This document shows positions 17,542 to 26,002 of a stretch of 34,618 bases of DNA, in pieces. This DNA comes from an uncultured Rubritalea sp. (lineage in GTDB: Bacteria > Verrucomicrobiota > Verrucomicrobiia > Verrucomicrobiales > Akkermansiaceae). Position 1 is the stretch's first letter; each line of letters begins with the position of its first letter. The notes beneath the pieces are model-generated. The model made no database searches and had not been told where the DNA came from. It was given only the letters and a program-made list of their open reading frames with translations. The stretch covers positions 1 to 34,618 of the forward strand of contig CAKZNV010000230.1 of the NCBI GenBank assembly GCA_937132085.1. Reading direction: 5' to 3'. The translations under genes were made by a program, and so were the position numbers.

Positions 17542-17973
17542 TTATTGCTGACCTGGGATGGTGATGCTTGGAAGCTGGGTTCTAGGGGTAGGTGCTTCAA
17601 CTTCTTCTAGTTCCTTTTTGGTAGGGATATTGTCGACTTCTGGGTCGATAAGTCCAGTCTGCTTAGGTAGCATAGGTAGTGTCTTTAGATTGCTTGAATT
17701 ATCATTAATCTGAGCAGGCTGTCGTATTGAGTCAGCTGCAATTCTGTCAAAAGAGCTTTTCTTCTTAGGGGTGCTTACTGTCTCGGCATTGGCGAGCTTT
17801 TCTTTGGCTTTTGCCTTAGCTTCTTCTGATACTTCAGTCTTCTTGCTTTTGTTATTCCACTCATTGGTCGGCTTGCGGAATCCTTTGATTATACCACAGC
17901 TAGAGAAGCCTGTGCAGCAGATGAGGCTAGTGGCTATTACTGCGAAGTTGGTGCGTGTATTGAAAATTTTCAT
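17542..17973 (-). CDS. Small lipoprotein of unknown function, 143 aa
   Basis: Residues 1-25 form a signal ending in a lipobox-like FSSC (Cys26) followed by Gly, suggesting lipidation. The rest is low-complexity: a Lys/Glu/Ala-rich charged stretch (about 38-75), then a Ser/Pro/Thr-rich tail ending in SITIPGQQ. No family is recognised. It lies upstream of the CotH pair on the same strand with 178 bp between, so it is probably a separate transcript. Confidence 0.6.
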   Translation of the reverse strand: MKIFNTRTNFAVIATSLICCTGFSSCGIIKGFRKPTNEWNNKSKKTEVSEEAKAKAKEKLANAETVSTPKKKSSFDRIAADSIRQPAQINDNSSNLKTLPMLPKQTGLIDPEVDNIPTKKELEEVEAPTPRTQLPSITIPGQQ

Positions 17974-18013
17974 TAAGTTGATTATGTGAAGTTTGTCTGT
18001 TTAAGCAAGTGAG

Positions 18014-19006
18014 TTATTTCCATTTATCTAGCCATTCGAGCATTTCGGCGAAGATTGCGTTGCGCTGCTCATCATACATTAGGAGGTGGTAGGCGTCGGG
18101 GTAGTAGCGATGGGTCTTATCTGTGCTGGATGGGATCTTGCTGAAAAATTGCTCGGTGTATTGCTTGGGAGTGAAGTAATCTTTGCCGCCGTTGACCACT
18201 AGGATTGGCAGATCGATGCTTTCTGCCTTTAGGTTCATTCCATCGATGTTTTTCCCCAATGTAGCTAGTAGGCGAAGGGTGAATTTGTCGATGTAGTAGG
18301 AATTAGTTGCTGCCTGAGTATCGTGATCGTTGGCTCCCTGAGTGACTTTTACTGTGTCGTCACCTGAGAATAGATTTAGCGCTACTTTATAGCGTGGGAA
18401 AATAGCGGCAATCATCTTGGCAGCGGTGAATTTCCAGCGAGCTAGCTGATGAGTGAGGTCGACTACTGGGGCTAATAAGATGATACCATCACAGATAGGA
18501 TTTTTAGAGTTTTGATGAGTCTTACTATGATGAAAAGCGTGGGTGACGATAAGTGAACCCATGCTTTCTCCACACCAGATGATCTTGGCGATAGGGTGTT
18601 CTTTTCTGACTAATGCGGTGAATGTGCGTAGATCTTGATACCATTCTTCAGCTTTATAAATGTCACCTCTACGGTGTTTTTTTAGGTCGTTTCCTTGGCC
18701 ACGAGTCTCGAAGGCATACAGAGCGATGTCGGAATTGTGCTGCTGGATGTAGTCTCCGAAGTTATCGTAATCTGAAGCTGCGCCATTGATGCCGTGGACG
18801 CCAATGATGACGATCTTAGGCTCAGATGCTGACTTCCAGTGCTTGTAGCCGAATTTGTCGTAGTCAAACGATGTGAATGTGGTGGTGTCTAATTGGGGGG
18901 AGAGTGTGGTTTTAGGCATGGTTTTAGGCGGAGCTTGTCTATGAGCGCAGGCTGCTAGACTGGCTATGAGTATGAGGTGAATCAGCGCTCTAACTGGTCT
19001 TGTCAT
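18014..19006 (-). CDS. Lipid-anchored alpha/beta hydrolase (monoglyceride lipase/lysophospholipase-like)
   Basis: A signal peptide with a clear lipobox (SLAAC, Cys20) predicts an anchored envelope enzyme. The serine hydrolase_4 fold follows: the oxyanion segment GVHGINGAASDY (69-80), nucleophile elbow CGESMGS with Ser148, the acid in VVNGGKDYFTP, and the catalytic His in YHLLMYD near the C-terminus. It would hydrolyse an ester such as a monoacylglycerol or lysophospholipid; the substrate is inferred from family only. Its ATG lies inside the 3' end of the HAD phosphatase gene (17-bp overlap), indicating translational coupling. Confidence 0.86.
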   Translation of the reverse strand: MTRPVRALIHLILIASLAACAHRQAPPKTMPKTTLSPQLDTTTFTSFDYDKFGYKHWKSASEPKIVIIGVHGINGAASDYDNFGDYIQQHNSDIALYAFETRGQGNDLKKHRRGDIYKAEEWYQDLRTFTALVRKEHPIAKIIWCGESMGSLIVTHAFHHSKTHQNSKNPICDGIILLAPVVDLTHQLARWKFTAAKMIAAIFPRYKVALNLFSGDDTVKVTQGANDHDTQAATNSYYIDKFTLRLLATLGKNIDGMNLKAESIDLPILVVNGGKDYFTPKQYTEQFFSKIPSSTDKTHRYYPDAYHLLMYDEQRNAIFAEMLEWLDKWK

Positions 19007-19574
19007 TTAGCCAGGTGAGCAGGGCGTCATGGTTATTATAATCGTAGCAGAATGACTGGAAGCCATGAGCTATTCCGGCGGCTATGTTTTCAGGCATGTC
19101 ATCGATATAGACCGTTTCCTCTGGGATGATATCGAATTGTTCGATCGCTCTTGTGAAGAATTCAGGCTGCGGCTTGATTGCTTGAATCTCATGTGAAAAG
19201 ACAGCGGCGTCGAAGATCTTGAATATCGGGTAATTGTCTAGATTTTTAGCGTGAATGGGGTTGATGTTAGAGAATAAAATCAGTCTGTGGCCTTGGTCTT
19301 TAAGTTCCTGAGCGAGTTTCTTAGTAGCCGATACTGGTGTGAAGATAGAATTCCATGTGTCGTAGAAATGCTGATCTGTTCCTGAGTAATCTAATAGTGG
19401 TCCGACGAATTTTAGGTAGTCCTCAGTGCTGAGTTGCCCTGCCTCGAAGGCATCTTTTTTCTCGATGATCTTAGTTAGGGCATCTGGATCAGCGTTGGGT
19501 CCCATGAGTGATTGGAGTGCTGGCTGGAAATCGAATGCGAGAAGCACGTTTCCGATATCGAAGAGGTAGGTCAT
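18990..19574 (-). CDS. HAD-superfamily (subclass IA) phosphatase, YihX-like
   Basis: Motif I is FDIGNV with nucleophile Asp6; the usual second Asp is Gly, as in the DLGNV motif of the E. coli sugar-phosphatase YihX. Motif II is LFSN, motif III Lys lies in AIKPQPEFF, and motif IV is YIDDMPENI. At 194 aa with a helical cap it fits class IA. A cytosolic phosphatase, perhaps for a sugar phosphate, is the best guess. It ends inside the lipase gene and starts 3 bp after the stop of the glycosyltransferase gene, so the three form an operon. Confidence 0.86.
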   Translation of the reverse strand: MTYLFDIGNVLLAFDFQPALQSLMGPNADPDALTKIIEKKDAFEAGQLSTEDYLKFVGPLLDYSGTDQHFYDTWNSIFTPVSATKKLAQELKDQGHRLILFSNINPIHAKNLDNYPIFKIFDAAVFSHEIQAIKPQPEFFTRAIEQFDIIPEETVYIDDMPENIAAGIAHGFQSFCYDYNNHDALLTWLNDKTS

Positions 19575-19577
19575 GGT

Positions 19578-20690
19578 CTATTTTTTGAGGTGATTGAGTA
19601 TGAAGTTGGCCGCAGTGATCGCACCAGCTGGCTTGGCGTGGAGGGTGAGCTTACGTTTCATGGTGCGCCACTTTTTAGCATCATTTTCTAACAAATCACG
19701 AAGAGAGCTCTGTATATCGAGATGGCTTTCAGTGTAGTATCCACCACCGATTTTTTCTAACAAGGCAAGGTTTCCTTCTTCCTGTCCGGGGACAAGATGG
19801 TGGATGAGCATGGGGCAGGCTGCAGCTATGGTCTCGTGGACTGTGGCTCCGCCAGCTTTACCTACTGTGAGGTGATGTGTGCTGAGTAGTTCTGGGACTC
19901 GTCTGGTCCAGCCTTTAATATGGACTCTATCTGGGAACTCTATTTGGATCTCTCTAACGCGATCATAGAGTTTTCTGACATTTCTACCAAGAATGACAGT
20001 GATCTGAGTGCTCGGGTGGCTGGCAAGAATCGCTCGCATGATGCGGCGGATAATTGGCTTCTTAGCAGTGGGGAAGAAGAGCACCTTGAATGGTGAGCAG
20101 GCGTCATCGGCTGAGATTGTCTCTAGCTGGGTGAATTTGGGGCTGACACAGAAGCCTGTCACGATGATCCGTTGCTCATCTAGTCCCTGATCGATAAGTG
20201 ATTTCTTAGTGAATTCATCTGTCACTAGGTAGTAGTCTGAAGGGGCTTTTTTCCACGCTCCATTGATTTCTATCGAGTCCGTGATGACAGTGAAGACGGG
20301 AACACGAGGGATGCCTTTCTGGAATGCTCGCTCGATAAAGTAGGGATAGAGCGGATAGGTGCTGACAATAGCTGCGGGCTCGAAGCTTAGCATAAAGTTT
20401 CTCAGAGAGGCCTCTGGCTTACGCATCATAGGAAGGCGTTCTTTTGAGAAATCGTGCTTCTCCACAGAGCTGTAGATCCGATACCAAATGCGAGGAGTGT
20501 GAGTAGTGATAAAGCGGTAGAATCCACGTAGTTTATCGTTGATCCACGGGGAGCCAATGGCGCAGGGGTCGATGACTTCAGCTTCTGCTATGTCTTCGAA
20601 CGCTTCAGCTAAATTATTAGCAGCGCTATTATGTCCATCACCAAACCCAGCTGTAGTGATGATAATTCTTGGTTGCACCGTTGATTTCAC
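19578..20690 (-). CDS. MGDG-synthase-like glycosyltransferase (GT28 family)
   Basis: The N-terminal motif RIIITTAGFGDGHNSAA matches the acceptor domain of monogalactosyldiacylglycerol synthase and processive diacylglycerol glucosyltransferases. The C-terminal domain has the nucleotide-sugar motif GKAGGATVHETIAAACPML and PGQEEGN, as in MurG-like GT28 enzymes. It probably adds a hexose to diacylglycerol at the inner membrane, which would suit its operon with a lipase and a phosphatase. No in-frame ATG precedes the domain. A TTG at 20774 would overlap the divergent gene start, so the GTG at 20690 (or 20678) is preferred; no Shine-Dalgarno sequence helps decide. Confidence 0.85.
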   Translation of the reverse strand: MKSTVQPRIIITTAGFGDGHNSAANNLAEAFEDIAEAEVIDPCAIGSPWINDKLRGFYRFITTHTPRIWYRIYSSVEKHDFSKERLPMMRKPEASLRNFMLSFEPAAIVSTYPLYPYFIERAFQKGIPRVPVFTVITDSIEINGAWKKAPSDYYLVTDEFTKKSLIDQGLDEQRIIVTGFCVSPKFTQLETISADDACSPFKVLFFPTAKKPIIRRIMRAILASHPSTQITVILGRNVRKLYDRVREIQIEFPDRVHIKGWTRRVPELLSTHHLTVGKAGGATVHETIAAACPMLIHHLVPGQEEGNLALLEKIGGGYYTESHLDIQSSLRDLLENDAKKWRTMKRKLTLHAKPAGAITAANFILNHLKK

Positions 20691-20756
20691 TTTTTTGTTT
20701 ATATCAGGATTATCAGTTGCGTCTATCCTGATTTTGTAACATTCTAGCCTTATAGT

Positions 20757-22028
20757 ATGAAAAAGGGCAAGCAACCAGAGTTAAGAACGGTAGAAGAGAA
20801 TTCTGAGGAGTCAGTAGTAAGACTCAGCGTGGATGGTGAGGAAGCTAATCCAGAGGTAGTGGAGGTCGAAAAACTCACTCACAAAGTAGAGGATGATATA
20901 GATTTACTGCTTAAGGAAGAGCCTTCAGATAGATCAGTAGATGAGCAAGAGCTGGATAAGCTTTTTAGCGAAAAAAAACCATCACGTCATGACGATGAGG
21001 ATGTGCGTAGGGCTCTGGTGCAAACAAAGACATCTAAAGCGAGTTTGCTAAGAATGAAGTCTGGTGAGGCCACTAAGGTTACCTTGGCTGAGCAGATGGC
21101 TAATAATGTTACTCTCGAAGATACATGGGATGGTGAGGATCGTGAGGCGATTAAAGTTAACCCAGCTGTTAAAGTTACGATCATTTGTGTTGCTGTTCTT
21201 TTGGTTAGCATTGGAGGGTTTGCTGTCTGGAAAATCTCACAAAGTGATGAGAATGTGATGAGTGATGAGTTGGTGAAGCGTAAGGAGTTACGAGAGCTAC
21301 ACGAGCGTAAAACAAGCGCAGCGCTTAAGAGTGTGAACGCAGCTGAAGGAGTTTTGAGGAGTTACCTGTTAGCTGATTCAGTCGAAGCTAGGTTACCTTA
21401 TGTTCACAGGGGGCAGGAGTTAAGAGATCGAATGATTGCCTATGGTGTTAAACATCCACCAGCTGTTTATAGTAACCTTGCTCCACTTTATATTAAGCCG
21501 GCAGACGGTCATGGTGAAAATGTTTGGTCGGTGCTATTTGGTTATGGTCAGTTTAATGAGGTAGAAGAGATTTATCTGCGAAAAGATGAACTTGGAGAGT
21601 TTGAGGTGGATTGGACTTCACAAGTTGGTGCTGAACTAGATGATGTAGTAGCATTTTCTGATAATCAGGATAGCGAATCTAAGGTGTTTAGGTTTAAAAT
21701 CGAGCAGAAGTATATGACAGGGTTTTATAATTGGGGTTTCAACGATAAAGAGTATGCATCTGTCCGACTGACTGTTCCTGGAGTAGACAGGACGTTCTGG
21801 GGCTATGTTCCTTTGAGAAACCATTCTCTCCTTTTCAAGATGAACCACTATTTTGAGCAGCTCGAAAAGTTTCAAGCAAAGTATCAAACTCCACGTAATA
21901 AGATCATCCTAAAAGTGAGATTCCTGCCTGACACCGATCCAGATAATAAGAACTGCTTCATCATCGAGGATATAGTCTCTCCATCATGGTTTTTTGAAGA
22001 TGAGGTTAATTATAAAGTGAGTAAGTAG
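20757..22028 (+). CDS. Single-pass membrane protein of unknown function, 423 aa
   Basis: Not recognised. Residues 1-135 are highly charged and mostly acidic without cysteines, likely cytosolic and disordered. One membrane helix spans about 138-158 (VKVTIICVAVLLVSIGGFAVWK). The remaining 260 residues, rich in aromatic and charged residues, would lie outside the membrane by the positive-inside rule (KIS after the helix makes this uncertain). It starts divergently from the glycosyltransferase and ends before a tandem-repeat patch. Confidence 0.68.
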   Translation: MKKGKQPELRTVEENSEESVVRLSVDGEEANPEVVEVEKLTHKVEDDIDLLLKEEPSDRSVDEQELDKLFSEKKPSRHDDEDVRRALVQTKTSKASLLRMKSGEATKVTLAEQMANNVTLEDTWDGEDREAIKVNPAVKVTIICVAVLLVSIGGFAVWKISQSDENVMSDELVKRKELRELHERKTSAALKSVNAAEGVLRSYLLADSVEARLPYVHRGQELRDRMIAYGVKHPPAVYSNLAPLYIKPADGHGENVWSVLFGYGQFNEVEEIYLRKDELGEFEVDWTSQVGAELDDVVAFSDNQDSESKVFRFKIEQKYMTGFYNWGFNDKEYASVRLTVPGVDRTFWGYVPLRNHSLLFKMNHYFEQLEKFQAKYQTPRNKIILKVRFLPDTDPDNKNCFIIEDIVSPSWFFEDEVNYKVSK

Positions 22029-22052
22029 TGGTTTAGTGTTAGGTGTTAGGAA

Positions 22053-22108
22053 GCTCCGTGCTCCGTGCTCCGTGCTCCATGCTCCATGCTCCATGCTCCA
22101 TGCTCCAT
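22053..22108. repeat. Heptamer tandem repeat, eight copies of GCTCC(G/A)T
   Basis: Three GCTCCGT units (22053-22073) are followed by five GCTCCAT units (22074-22108), all 7 bp and perfect within each type, then a short TTCCCA-like tail. It lies between a membrane-protein stop and the rpmB terminator, outside coding sequence. Confidence 0.95.
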
Positions 22109-22138
22109 TTCCCATTTCCCAATCACTAGGCACGAGAA

Positions 22139-22164
22139 AAGCGTAGTCAATGAAGACTACGCTT
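22139..22164 (-). terminator. Rho-independent terminator of rpmB
   Basis: AAGCGTAGTC (22139-22148) and GACTACGCTT (22155-22164) form a perfect 10-bp stem with a 6-base loop. On the minus strand, the direction of rpmB, the stem is followed by a short T-rich tract; the T-run is modest. Confidence 0.8.
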
Positions 22165-22206
22165 ATAAAACAATGAAAATGTTTAAATCAATCTAGAAGG
22201 GGAGGC

Positions 22207-22473
22207 TTACTTAATGATGCCTGCCTTCTTAAGAGTGACGTATGCGCCATTCTTATTGATTGTTTTGATCGCTTTCGCTGAAAGTTTTACTTTAACAGTG
22301 CGTCCTAGCTCAGGAACAAAGATGTTCTTGGTGTGTAGGTTTGGAGTAACCTTACGCTTAACTGTTTTTGTTACGTGGCGTCCAATACCACCCTTTTTCT
22401 TTGCAAGACCTGAACGGTGAATCTTGCGTCCTACGCGGACCTTGGAACCTCTAATGCTACATACTCTTGACAT
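22207..22473 (-). CDS. rpmB: 50S ribosomal protein L28
   Basis: An 88-aa basic protein beginning MSRVCSIRG with the L28 motifs NLHTKNIFVPELGRTVKVKLS and a C-terminal LKKAGI. It is a structural protein of the large ribosomal subunit. One N-terminal cysteine is present but the four-Cys zinc form is absent, so it is the non-zinc type. It stands alone between a promoter-like sequence and a terminator. Confidence 0.95.
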   Translation of the reverse strand: MSRVCSIRGSKVRVGRKIHRSGLAKKKGGIGRHVTKTVKRKVTPNLHTKNIFVPELGRTVKVKLSAKAIKTINKNGAYVTLKKAGIIK

Positions 22474-22507
22474 ATCTATAAAATTTGTTGTTTTTGTGTG
22501 GGGCGAA

Positions 22508-22535
22508 GAGATACAGTATGGCTGTAAAAGGTCAA
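22508..22535 (-). promoter_or_regulatory. Possible promoter of rpmB
   Basis: On the minus strand TTGACC (22535-22530) is followed after 16 bases by TATCTC (22513-22508), 34 bases before the ATG. The -35 box is good and the -10 box poor. Confidence 0.4.
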
Positions 22536-22590
22536 GGGGTTTCTGCTTTTTTTCTGCTTTATTTAACTTTTCTAAAGCATTTATTCCACT

Positions 22591-23181
22591 CTAGGGCAGA
22601 ATCGACGCATTTTCCCATGTTACTAGGACATTCCAGCCCACTTTAGCGTAAACATTCTGGATGACTAATTGCGCCTGTTTTTTTGCATTATCCATTATTT
22701 TTGGCTTAGATGCGGCTTCTTCGATGAGTTTTTGAGCTTCTAGCATGGCGTCTTCCATCATTTTAGCTCTGTTTTTAGGGTTTCTTAGAGGAGCAAACCC
22801 TTTGCCGCTGATGCTACCTAGGCGTGATCTATCGTGATCGACTCTAGGTGAGATGACTTTTGGCTGAGGTAGTATGACGGTAATCGTTTGTTCATCCTCA
22901 TTTCTATCTTTGATTTTTACTTTGGAGAGGTCGAATGTGATGAGAGCGTCACCATTGATCGCCCAGATTCCTTTGTAGTCCTTATTATTGGCTTCTAGTA
23001 TGTCTGAGATGTAAACTCGGTTAGTGACTAGCTCCGACAGTGCCTGGATGCTCTCCACGGTGGGCGCCAGGCTATTTACCTTAGTTTTCTGAGGGTCTAG
23101 GAAGCTTTGTTTAAACCAGTAGCCAGAAAGCACGATGGCAGTGAGAACGAGTGCTGTAAATATGGTGCGTAGCGGAGTCAT
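22591..23181 (-). CDS. DUF4230-domain membrane-anchored protein
   Basis: An N-terminal membrane helix (about 5-24) is followed by a domain with features of DUF4230: a YKGIWAINGDALITFDLSKVKI strand pair, then a VILPQPKVISPRVDHD-like segment and a C-terminal helix with repeated Ala/Lys/Gln. Function is unknown for the family. A GTG at 23187 directly follows the stop of the small upstream gene; the ATG at 23181 is preferred. The upstream gene encodes another one-helix protein with no gap, so the two probably work at the same membrane site. Confidence 0.72.
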   Translation of the reverse strand: MTPLRTIFTALVLTAIVLSGYWFKQSFLDPQKTKVNSLAPTVESIQALSELVTNRVYISDILEANNKDYKGIWAINGDALITFDLSKVKIKDRNEDEQTITVILPQPKVISPRVDHDRSRLGSISGKGFAPLRNPKNRAKMMEDAMLEAQKLIEEAASKPKIMDNAKKQAQLVIQNVYAKVGWNVLVTWENASILP

Positions 23182-23187
23182 GAGCAC

Positions 23188-23388
23188 TTATTTGGTGTTT
23201 TCGTAGCCAGAACGCACACCTTTCCACTCGGTGGGATCTACGTCTCTGTTGAGAGCTGCTAAGGTCCCAAAGGCAGCTGCTGCTACCACCAGAATACCAA
23301 GAACGACTCTGCGCTTACGAATTCTCCTTTTACTTTTACGTTTGGGAGTCTTGGCAGAGAGTTCAGGTAGTTTATCTTGGTTCATCAT
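23188..23388 (-). CDS. Small basic single-pass membrane protein, 66 aa
   Basis: A strongly basic N-terminus (KTPKRKSKRRIRKRRV) precedes a membrane helix at about 28-46, then an acidic, Trp-containing tail. Its stop abuts the DUF4230 gene, suggesting coupled translation. No family recognised; the basic stretch could bind nucleic acid or simply set topology. Confidence 0.6.
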   Translation of the reverse strand: MMNQDKLPELSAKTPKRKSKRRIRKRRVVLGILVVAAAAFGTLAALNRDVDPTEWKGVRSGYENTK

Positions 23389-23436
23389 GTTGTTATCTAT
23401 TACGATAAGTGATGAGGTAAATATTTCAACTGATCA

Positions 23437-23463
23437 ATTTATAAGCTGTTTTAGCTTATAAAT
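23437..23463 (-). terminator. AT-rich hairpin just after the pilT stop codon
   Basis: ATTTATAAGCT (23437-23447) and AGCTTATAAAT (23453-23463) pair perfectly over 11 bp with a 5-base loop, starting 2 bases past the pilT stop. No T-run follows on the minus strand, so it may be an mRNA-end stabiliser or weak terminator. Confidence 0.5.
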
Positions 23464-23465
23464 GA

Positions 23466-24560
23466 CTAGGCTCCTGCAGCATTAGTGAGTGCGACTGCTT
23501 CAGCTGGTAAGAAACTCTTGAATCTAGCTTTATCAATCGCTTTTAGGTAGGCTTCCTGAGGGGTGACCATACCACGCTGGAGTTTGTCCCAGATAGAGTC
23601 ATCCATAAATTGCATGCCGAGTGAGCCACCTTGGGTAATGACATCGTTGAGTTTCTGAGTCTTACCTTCACGGATAATCGCAGAAACAGCTGGTGTGGAG
23701 AACAGGATTTCATTCACGGCAACACGACCTTTGGTGTCACAGCGTTTCATGAGAAGCTGAGCGACTACTCCACGGATAGAGGCTGAGAGCATGGTGCGCA
23801 CCTGAGCTTGCTGATCAGATGGGAATACATCGATAAGACGGTCAATCGTTTTGACTGCATTGTTGGTGTGCAGTGTTCCGAATACGAGCATTCCAGTCTC
23901 TGCAGATGTGAGCGCTAGTGAAATAGTCTCTAAATCACGCATCTCACCAACGAGAACGATCTCAGCATCTTCACGGAGTGAGGCTCTTAGACCATCAGCG
24001 AATGTAGCGCTGTGGGTAGGGACTTCTCGCTGAGTGATGATACATTGCTTATTCTTATGAACGAATTCGATAGGTTCCTCAATGGTGATAATGTGGCGAT
24101 TATAGTTGGTATTTATATAATCAATGATCGCCGCTAGCGTAGTAGATTTACCAGATCCAGTAGGTCCAGTGATGAGGACTAGTCCTGCACGGATATCAGC
24201 AAACTTCTTCACTACATCGGGAATACCGAGTTGCTCAAGAGTCATGATGTCAGTCGGGATCAGGCGGAATACTGCACCTAGTCCGAATTGTTGTTTAAGA
24301 TAATTACAGCGGAAACGTGAGTCTTCATCCATTTCGTAGGCAAAGTCGAGATCACCAGATTCGAGGAATGCTTCGAACGATGGTGGATGAGCAATACCTG
24401 AGAGTAGCTCATGAATTGTTTCGCGGTCGAGATCTGGTTCTCCTTCAATAGCCGTCACTGCACCATGAGCACGGATCTTCGGTGGGTATCCTTCTGTGAG
24501 GTGGAGGTCTGAGCCGCCTTCTGCGATGAGTATTTTGAAAAGTCTGTCTATGCTAGCCAT
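23466..24560 (-). CDS. pilT: PilT-family type IV pilus ATPase (paralogue A)
   Basis: A 364-aa secretion ATPase. Walker A is GPTGSGKST at 132-140; the Asp box EEPIEF, the Walker B-like LREDAEIVLVGEMRD (195-209) and the His box GTLHTNNA (228-235) follow. These are the PilT hallmarks; PilT hexamers power pilus retraction at the inner membrane. The C-terminal helical region has VSAIIREGKTQKL, corresponding to the AIRNLIRE segment. The second pilT-like gene lies 41 bp upstream on the same strand. No pilin or PilB/C gene is in the window. Confidence 0.92.
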   Translation of the reverse strand: MASIDRLFKILIAEGGSDLHLTEGYPPKIRAHGAVTAIEGEPDLDRETIHELLSGIAHPPSFEAFLESGDLDFAYEMDEDSRFRCNYLKQQFGLGAVFRLIPTDIMTLEQLGIPDVVKKFADIRAGLVLITGPTGSGKSTTLAAIIDYINTNYNRHIITIEEPIEFVHKNKQCIITQREVPTHSATFADGLRASLREDAEIVLVGEMRDLETISLALTSAETGMLVFGTLHTNNAVKTIDRLIDVFPSDQQAQVRTMLSASIRGVVAQLLMKRCDTKGRVAVNEILFSTPAVSAIIREGKTQKLNDVITQGGSLGMQFMDDSIWDKLQRGMVTPQEAYLKAIDKARFKSFLPAEAVALTNAAGA

Positions 24561-24601
24561 GTCTTGTATCAGTATGAATTTTTTAAAAAAATGTGGAGAA
24601 A

Positions 24602-25684
24602 TTAAGCTGTGAGAAATTCTCTCATCACAACGCGGTCTTCGCAGCGCATCATGATTTCTTCGGCAGTGACTTTACCATCGATATAGAGTTGCTTGAGTGA
24701 GTCATCCATCGTTGTCATGCCGACATTTTTACCTGTCTGCATGATGCCTGGGAGCATGAAGGTCTTGCCATCACGGATAGTAGCACCTACGGCTGGAGTG
24801 TTGACTAAGATCTCTAGTGCTAGACAGCGGCCATCGCCACTAGCGAGAGGAAGTAGTTGCTGCGAAATGATGCCACGGAGTGACTCGGCGACCATGATGC
24901 GGATCTGGTCACGCTGATCGATAGGGAATACGTCGAGCATACGGTCGAGTGTTCGAGGTGCATTACCTGTATGAAGTGTTCCGAGAACTAGGTGACCAGT
25001 TTCCGCTGCGGTAACAGCAAGCTGGATGGTCTCTAGGTTTCTCATTTCTCCCACCACGATGATGTCTGGATCTTCACGGAGAGCTGCTTTCAGGGCACGC
25101 GGGAATGACTCGGTATGGTCACCTACTTCACGCTGTGTGATGTGGCAGTTCTGTGGAGTGTGGACGTATTCGATAGGATCTTCCAGTGTGAGAATGTGAT
25201 CCTGTCTGTCCTTATTAATAAAGTCTAACATCGCCGCCATGGTTGTGGATTTACCAGAGCCGACTGAGCCTGTCACTAGGATGAGACCATTGTGATAGCG
25301 GCAGAGTGGTGTGAGGAACTCTTTAGGAAGCTTAAGCTCGTCCATCGTTCGGATTGTCGTTTCGATGATACGGAACACGATTTCTTTACCAAGTCTCTGT
25401 CGCACCACGGAGGCTCTGAATCGAGCGTTCGGGTTCTCGTAGGCATAGTCAGCATCGCCGATCTCTTCGACACGCTTTTGACCTTTTTCATCGAGGAAGG
25501 ACTTCACGAGAATGTCCATTTGTTCTGCAGTGAGCGGTGCTGCATCTGCCCAGATAGGCTGAAGCTTGCCGAATCTGCGCCAAGCGGGTGGGTAGCCAGT
25601 AGAGAGATGGATATCTGATGCATCATACTCTACTGCCATATTCAGGTAGGTGTCTACGTGGTCGTAAAAAGGAATTTCTGACAT
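24602..25684 (-). CDS. PilT/PilU-family type IV pilus ATPase (paralogue B)
   Basis: 360 aa from the ATG at 25684; an in-frame GTG at 25735 would add 17 residues unlike PilT, so the ATG is chosen. Walker A is GSVGSGKST at 139-147, with EDPIEYVHTPQ, LREDPDIIVVGEMRN and GTLHTGNA following. It has SDIHLSTGYPPAWR at 23-36, the same opening as paralogue A (SDLHLTEGYPPKIR), so both arose from one gene. In proteobacteria PilU sits beside PilT as an accessory motor; which of the two plays that role here is not decidable. Confidence 0.9.
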   Translation of the reverse strand: MSEIPFYDHVDTYLNMAVEYDASDIHLSTGYPPAWRRFGKLQPIWADAAPLTAEQMDILVKSFLDEKGQKRVEEIGDADYAYENPNARFRASVVRQRLGKEIVFRIIETTIRTMDELKLPKEFLTPLCRYHNGLILVTGSVGSGKSTTMAAMLDFINKDRQDHILTLEDPIEYVHTPQNCHITQREVGDHTESFPRALKAALREDPDIIVVGEMRNLETIQLAVTAAETGHLVLGTLHTGNAPRTLDRMLDVFPIDQRDQIRIMVAESLRGIISQQLLPLASGDGRCLALEILVNTPAVGATIRDGKTFMLPGIMQTGKNVGMTTMDDSLKQLYIDGKVTAEEIMMRCEDRVVMREFLTA

Positions 25685-26002
25685 ATTAAAGGAAATAAAT
25701 TTGTAATAACTAACAGAAACATTTTTTACCCGCACTTGGCACGCAAAAAATGTGCTTAATTTTAGATTTACGATAGCTTGTCTAAATGCTGAGAATACTT
25801 AGCTTCATTCTGTCTTAAACACAGTAAATCACGCCTCATAGCGATGCTTGTGGCAGTTTATGCATGGTGCATTAAAACTAAGAGTAACACAGGATCTGAT
25901 TTATTCCCTAAAAAATGCTGAATAAGCTTCTGATCGTTGATTTAGTTGCGTAACCTTCTTGCTGTAATCACGTAATTAATACTGTATAGAAAATTCTTAG
26001 TA
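25685..26002. other. Gene-free 318 bp between divergent pilT and DUF1800 genes
   Basis: It must contain two divergent promoters, but no strong -35/-10 pair can be fixed by eye. It is AT-rich, contains no convincing frame and no long palindrome. Confidence 0.5.

Noticed and set aside
22053-22108. Possible CRISPR array
   Set aside because: Seven-base units directly abut with no spacers; a simple tandem repeat.
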